A stretch of DNA of 9,100 bases from Desulfovibrio sp. GTDB taxonomy: Bacteria > Desulfobacterota > Desulfovibrionia > Desulfovibrionales > Desulfovibrionaceae. Under the pieces are notes generated by a model. The model worked only from the letters and a program-made list of their open reading frames with translations. It was not told the origin of the DNA and did not search any database. Made by a program: the position numbers and the translations under genes. Where the stretch lies: positions 1 through 9,100 of the forward strand of contig JAIRTI010000250.1 in assembly GCA_031255035.1 (NCBI GenBank), written 5' to 3'. Positions 7,201-9,100 of the stretch are shown piece by piece; within the stretch, counting starts at the first letter, position 1; each line of letters starts with the position of its first letter.

Positions 7201-7904
7201 TGCGCATCATCCTGGATATGGACTACCTGGGCGCGGGCTTTCAGGTGGCCATGGAAGATCTGCGCCTGCGCGGCGCCGGCAACATCCTGGGCGAGACGCA
7301 AAGCGGGCACATCAACCGCATCGGCCTGGATCTCTTCCTGGAAATGCTTGAGGAGGCCGTGGCGAAACTTAAAGGGCGTCCGGTGCAAACGGCCCTGGAA
7401 ACCGAACTTTCCCTCGGGATTCCCGCCTTTATCCCGGAAGGCTATATGACGGATATGAAAGAACGGCTGCGCTATTACAAGCTGCTTTCGTCCGCGCCGG
7501 ACGACGCGGTTTTGCGCGACGCGGTCTTTGAAATGCGCGACCGCTTCGGGCCTTTGCCGCAAGAATTGGAAAATTTCGTTGCGGTCCTTGTTTTTAAGAG
7601 ATATCTGGGCCGTATGGGCGTTCAGAAAGCGGACATTTTTCCCGAAAAGGTCAGGCTGACCTTTGCCGAAGGGGCGCGTATCGACCCGGCCCGGCTTGTG
7701 GCCTTTGTGCTGGAAAAACAACAGGCCAACGAGGCGGTGCGGCTTCAGCCGCCGGCGGTGCTGGAGCTTCCCCTGGCGGGAGACGGCATGGACGGACGCC
7801 TGGCAAACGCCAGAAAAACTCTTGATCCTCTTTCACCTCCCCCGCTTGAGCCTCTTTCAGTTCCAACGGAAGACGCGGGGAAAAACGCCGAAGGTGCAGC
7901 GTGA
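4293..7904 (+). CDS. mfd: Transcription-repair coupling factor Mfd
   Basis: Mfd is a DNA translocase that pushes off RNA polymerase stalled at lesions and recruits UvrA for nucleotide excision repair. The 1203-aa protein (E. coli 1148) shows the full order. An N-terminal UvrB-like module has a degenerate P-loop near VVRSGSGS and VRGDILDIF (175-183). A variable middle follows, then the CarD-like RNA-polymerase-interaction domain from about 515 (GDFLVHRDYGVGVFKGL at 519-535). The superfamily-2 motor has Walker A GDVGFGKT (668-675, K674), DEEQ (769-772), TLTATPIPRT (793-802) and QLRGRVGR (938-945). The C-terminal TRCF domain starts near 1036 and contains GIPAFIPEGYM. No key motif is missing. The tail after about 1160 is Pro-rich and probably disordered. 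Start TTG 4293 is chosen from GGAG spacing; TTG 4290 is nearly as good, and upstream extension runs into the cheW terminator. The stop overlaps the next gene by 4 bp. Confidence 0.96.
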   Translation: MPLSALLSSFHSIPADGLHVVRSGSGSLAALAFHLLEHNHNVVVVAGNHDQLTEFRSLLTLFNPERSSGDPSPMRTQWQRRFALVPQHPSGTGGKSGWAERMAALYALQQQRGAKGVLLTLDNFLLRLPPADIFAAHELILAKGMDMAPELVLEQAVDWGYSRAPLVSAPGDIAVRGDILDIFCPGYSRPLRLEFFGDTLDDIRLFDPLSQRSLADVPEIRMLPVSPVIVSRRLRAEAEKLWEKEAKAGRLSPADVAALMRAADAGGRGLFSGVFYEKASRLEDWLPSDAVYLLPGKRDVSPFLEEAEREWTDRLARDGENGGFRQPRSLVLRPQSEVLALFAGARKVYFDELRIGVAAEAGVPLPEKTYHAFQDLFPDPEQQERPWQHLVGVMRAWSQGIRKKGGDRESFNAAQNGFKADSALRPVPGGRLILCFSSERARNRFLKLAGQDGLTPKLRLDASASGLFALVAPFRKGLFLAWAKTLILGEDVLQPKVERGRKVPHSAFQGLDRYDALAEGDFLVHRDYGVGVFKGLRRMDLGGGESDYLLLHYAGDDKLYLPVDRLSLIQRFKSGEGVSPATDRLGGVQWAAGKEKARKAIEKIAADLVEMYALRKVVKGFRYGPVSELYREFEASFGFEETPDQARAIEDVLADMEKPEPMDRLVCGDVGFGKTEVALRAAFRAALESRQTVLLCPTTVLAEQHYQTFRSRLAAFPVNVGMLSRFVASAKQKDVLNKTAKAQVDILIGTHRLLSKDVKVPNLGLLVLDEEQRFGVRHKERLKAMRKNIDVLTLTATPIPRTLQLSLSGIRELSVIETPPPERKPVATALIDRDEATLKTIIARELEREGQVFWVHNRVQGLERVAEYVKTLAPGARVGMAHGRMKENDLEEAMHKFWHGELDVLVCTSIIESGLDFPRANTLIVDQAQNFGLGQLYQLRGRVGRSDRQAFAVFVTPDPERLPDLARKRMRIILDMDYLGAGFQVAMEDLRLRGAGNILGETQSGHINRIGLDLFLEMLEEAVAKLKGRPVQTALETELSLGIPAFIPEGYMTDMKERLRYYKLLSSAPDDAVLRDAVFEMRDRFGPLPQELENFVAVLVFKRYLGRMGVQKADIFPEKVRLTFAEGARIDPARLVAFVLEKQQANEAVRLQPPAVLELPLAGDGMDGRLANARKTLDPLSPPPLEPLSVPTEDAGKNAEGAA

Positions 7905-8965
7905 CCACTCCGAATTTCATCATGCCGTCAGCCGGTTCCGGAAAAAGCGCGCCGCGTCTGGCGTTCGGCCTCGCAATCCTCTGCCTCGCGCTTGCCGTTT
8001 CTTGCCGCGAAAAGTCTCCTTTTCCGGGCGAGGTCGCCACAGTGGACGGACAAAGCATTTCTTTCCAGGATATGGAATCGGCGCGTTCCCAGCTTTTTTC
8101 AGGCGTACTGCCGGAGGCCGGCGAGCGTGACGACGCGGTATTGCGGTCGCAGTACCGCTATGTGCTTGGAAGACTGATAGAAGAGCTTGTGGTGTGCGGC
8201 TACATGAAGCAAAACGGCCTGGATATTGAACCGGGCGCCCTTGAGGCCGAAGAGCGGCGCATCCGCGAGGATTATCCCGACGGCATATTTGAGGACACGC
8301 TCGTGGCCGAAGGCATCAGCCCGGAGCGCTGGCGGCAGGGGCTGTACAGGCGTCTGCTGGTCGAACAGTTCATGGCGCAGGTTCTGCGGCCCGGCATTTC
8401 GATCAGTTCCGACGAGGTGCAGGTCTATTACCGGGCCCATAGCGACGAATTTATCATTCCAGAGCAGTGGCACTTCCTCCAACTGCTCGGCCAGGAAAAA
8501 AAGCCGGTTGAAGAGGCCCTGAAAAGCCTTGCCGACGGCCGGCCCGCGCCTGAGGTCCAGAAGGAATTTCCCGTAAGCATTAATGACATCAGCATGGGCG
8601 TCGACCTGTTGCCCGATGATATCATTGCTTCCCTGAGGCGGCTCCCGGCCGGGGCGCGCACGCCGGTCAAGGCTGACGGCAAGGAGTTTCGCGCCTATCT
8701 GCTGCTGGATAAAAAAGCCGCTTCCGTGCTTGATCCCGCGGAAACCTCCCGGCGGGTCGAGCAGGTTCTTGCCGAGGAGAAAATGCGGCTCGTCTATGCC
8801 GCATGGATGCGGAACCAGTTGAGCAAAAGCGTGATACGGATTTCGCCGGAACTTGACGCCGAGTACCCGTCCAACCTTTCCGGCGACGAGGCGGAAATAG
8901 CCGACGAGGTCCATCAGCCCGGCAATGCCGGGGCGCCTGCCCCGGACCCGGCGGGCGGGCCATGA
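7901..8965 (+). CDS. SurA/PpiC-like periplasmic lipoprotein with a degenerate parvulin region
   Basis: This 354-aa protein begins with a signal peptide: a basic stretch (K15, R19), hydrophobic residues 20-34 and an LAVSC lipobox with C35, so it is probably lipidated and held in the periplasm or outer membrane. Residues about 44-180 (EVATVDGQSISFQDME, then helices rich in Glu and Arg) look like the SurA_N/trigger-factor-type chaperone domain. ISSDEVQVYYRAHSDEF is the usual linker into a parvulin domain, and about 183-275 aligns in layout with parvulin (LKSLADGRPAPEVQKEF, LPDDIIASLRRLPAGARTPVK), but the typical SHILV and GYHI residues are not seen. Isomerase activity is therefore doubtful and a chaperone role more likely. 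The last 35 or so residues are acidic, then Pro/Gly/Ala-rich. GTG 7901 overlaps the mfd stop (GTGA) and suggests coupling, with a weak AAGG upstream; ATG 7922 is possible but has no Shine-Dalgarno site. Confidence 0.8.
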   Translation: MTTPNFIMPSAGSGKSAPRLAFGLAILCLALAVSCREKSPFPGEVATVDGQSISFQDMESARSQLFSGVLPEAGERDDAVLRSQYRYVLGRLIEELVVCGYMKQNGLDIEPGALEAEERRIREDYPDGIFEDTLVAEGISPERWRQGLYRRLLVEQFMAQVLRPGISISSDEVQVYYRAHSDEFIIPEQWHFLQLLGQEKKPVEEALKSLADGRPAPEVQKEFPVSINDISMGVDLLPDDIIASLRRLPAGARTPVKADGKEFRAYLLLDKKAASVLDPAETSRRVEQVLAEEKMRLVYAAWMRNQLSKSVIRISPELDAEYPSNLSGDEAEIADEVHQPGNAGAPAPDPAGGP

Positions 8966-8966
8966 G

Positions 8967-8998
8967 AATTGCCGGCGCCCTGCGGCAATTTTTATTTT
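8967..8998 (+). terminator. Intrinsic terminator of the mfd-lipoprotein operon
   Basis: AATTGCCG (8967-8974) and CGGCAATT (8983-8990) form a perfect 8-bp stem with an 8-nt loop, followed by TTTATTTT (8991-8998). It starts 1 bp after the TGA of the lipoprotein gene. There is no A-run on the 5' side, so it acts mainly on + strand transcripts. Its stem resembles the stem-loop at the right end of palindromic element copy 1, and copy 2 starts directly behind it. Confidence 0.85.
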
Positions 8999-9100
8999 GA
9001 TGAAGCCAATTTGATCGCATGTGGGCTCTGCCCACACCCGCCAGGACCTTGCCGGCCCTGGACCCGGCGATTGGGTGGCTGATCGTTGTGCCTTGTTGAT
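8995..9100. repeat. Palindromic intergenic element, copy 2 (left arm only, cut by window end)
   Basis: From GAAGCCAATTTGATCGCATG (starting at 9002) to about 9077 the sequence equals the reverse complement of the right arm of copy 1, apart from 12 bp missing in copy 2 (the GCTTCGTAC-containing block of copy 1, between GGCCC and TGGAC at about 9057/9058). It keeps the 7-bp mini-hairpin at 9020-9036 with loop TCT. After 9077 similarity becomes patchy, but GCC-TGTTGAT at the window edge matches GCCATGTTGAT of copy 1. TTTTG before GAAGCC is shared too, with two changes (AT for TC). The second arm, if present, lies beyond 9100. It is non-coding as far as visible. Confidence 0.9.

Noticed and set aside
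8099..9037. 312-codon minus-strand open frame opposite the lipoprotein gene
   Set aside because: It begins in the palindromic element, runs antisense to a clear lipoprotein gene, has no recognisable domain and reflects high GC content.

Overview
The window is GC-rich bacterial chromosomal DNA carrying five recognisable protein genes, all on the + strand, with well-formed intrinsic terminators and Shine-Dalgarno sites. Gene content (YjgR/DUF853-type ATPase, UDP-glucose dehydrogenase, a stand-alone CheW, Mfd overlapping a SurA-like lipoprotein) and the style of the proteins suggest a Gram-negative, chemotactic bacterium, most likely a Desulfovibrio-like deltaproteobacterium (Desulfobacterota). 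That placement is inference; no rRNA or other marker is present.

Layout. 1-192: C-terminal end of a Fic-family protein (winged-helix tail), then a probable terminator. 290-1783: HerA/YjgR-like P-loop ATPase. 1784-2278: a 495-bp gap filled by a long imperfect palindrome (about 1846-2113) with a small stem-loop just outside each end, followed by the leader of the next gene. 2279-3604: ugd, UDP-glucose 6-dehydrogenase. 3605-3746: leader with an 8-bp inverted repeat. 3747-4220: cheW, ended by a strong terminator. 4293-7904: mfd, the transcription-repair coupling factor, probably starting at TTG. 7901-8965: a SurA/PpiC-like lipoprotein that overlaps the mfd stop by 4 bp (GTGA), so the two are probably translationally coupled. 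A terminator follows 1 bp after that stop, and directly behind it begins a second copy of the palindromic element (about 8995 to the window end).

The genes are mostly housekeeping and do not form one pathway: Ugd feeds UDP-glucuronate to envelope polysaccharide synthesis, CheW couples chemoreceptors to CheA, Mfd clears stalled RNA polymerase, and the lipoprotein probably works in periplasmic or outer-membrane protein folding. No CRISPR array, transposase, integrase, tRNA or defence cassette is visible.

The unexpected part is the non-coding repeat. Two copies about 7 kb apart sit in gaps immediately behind genes. The copy-1 arms pair along almost their whole length (about 268 bp) to a tiny apex. 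A perfect 7-bp mini-hairpin recurs in every arm with a variable 3-nt loop. The visible arm of copy 2 matches the right arm of copy 1 exactly for about 75 bp apart from one 12-bp indel, closer than the two arms of copy 1 match each other. A stem-loop of differing sequence lies outside each of the three visible ends. This looks like a dispersed, structured intergenic repeat family (BIME- or MITE-like) that I cannot assign to a named family.
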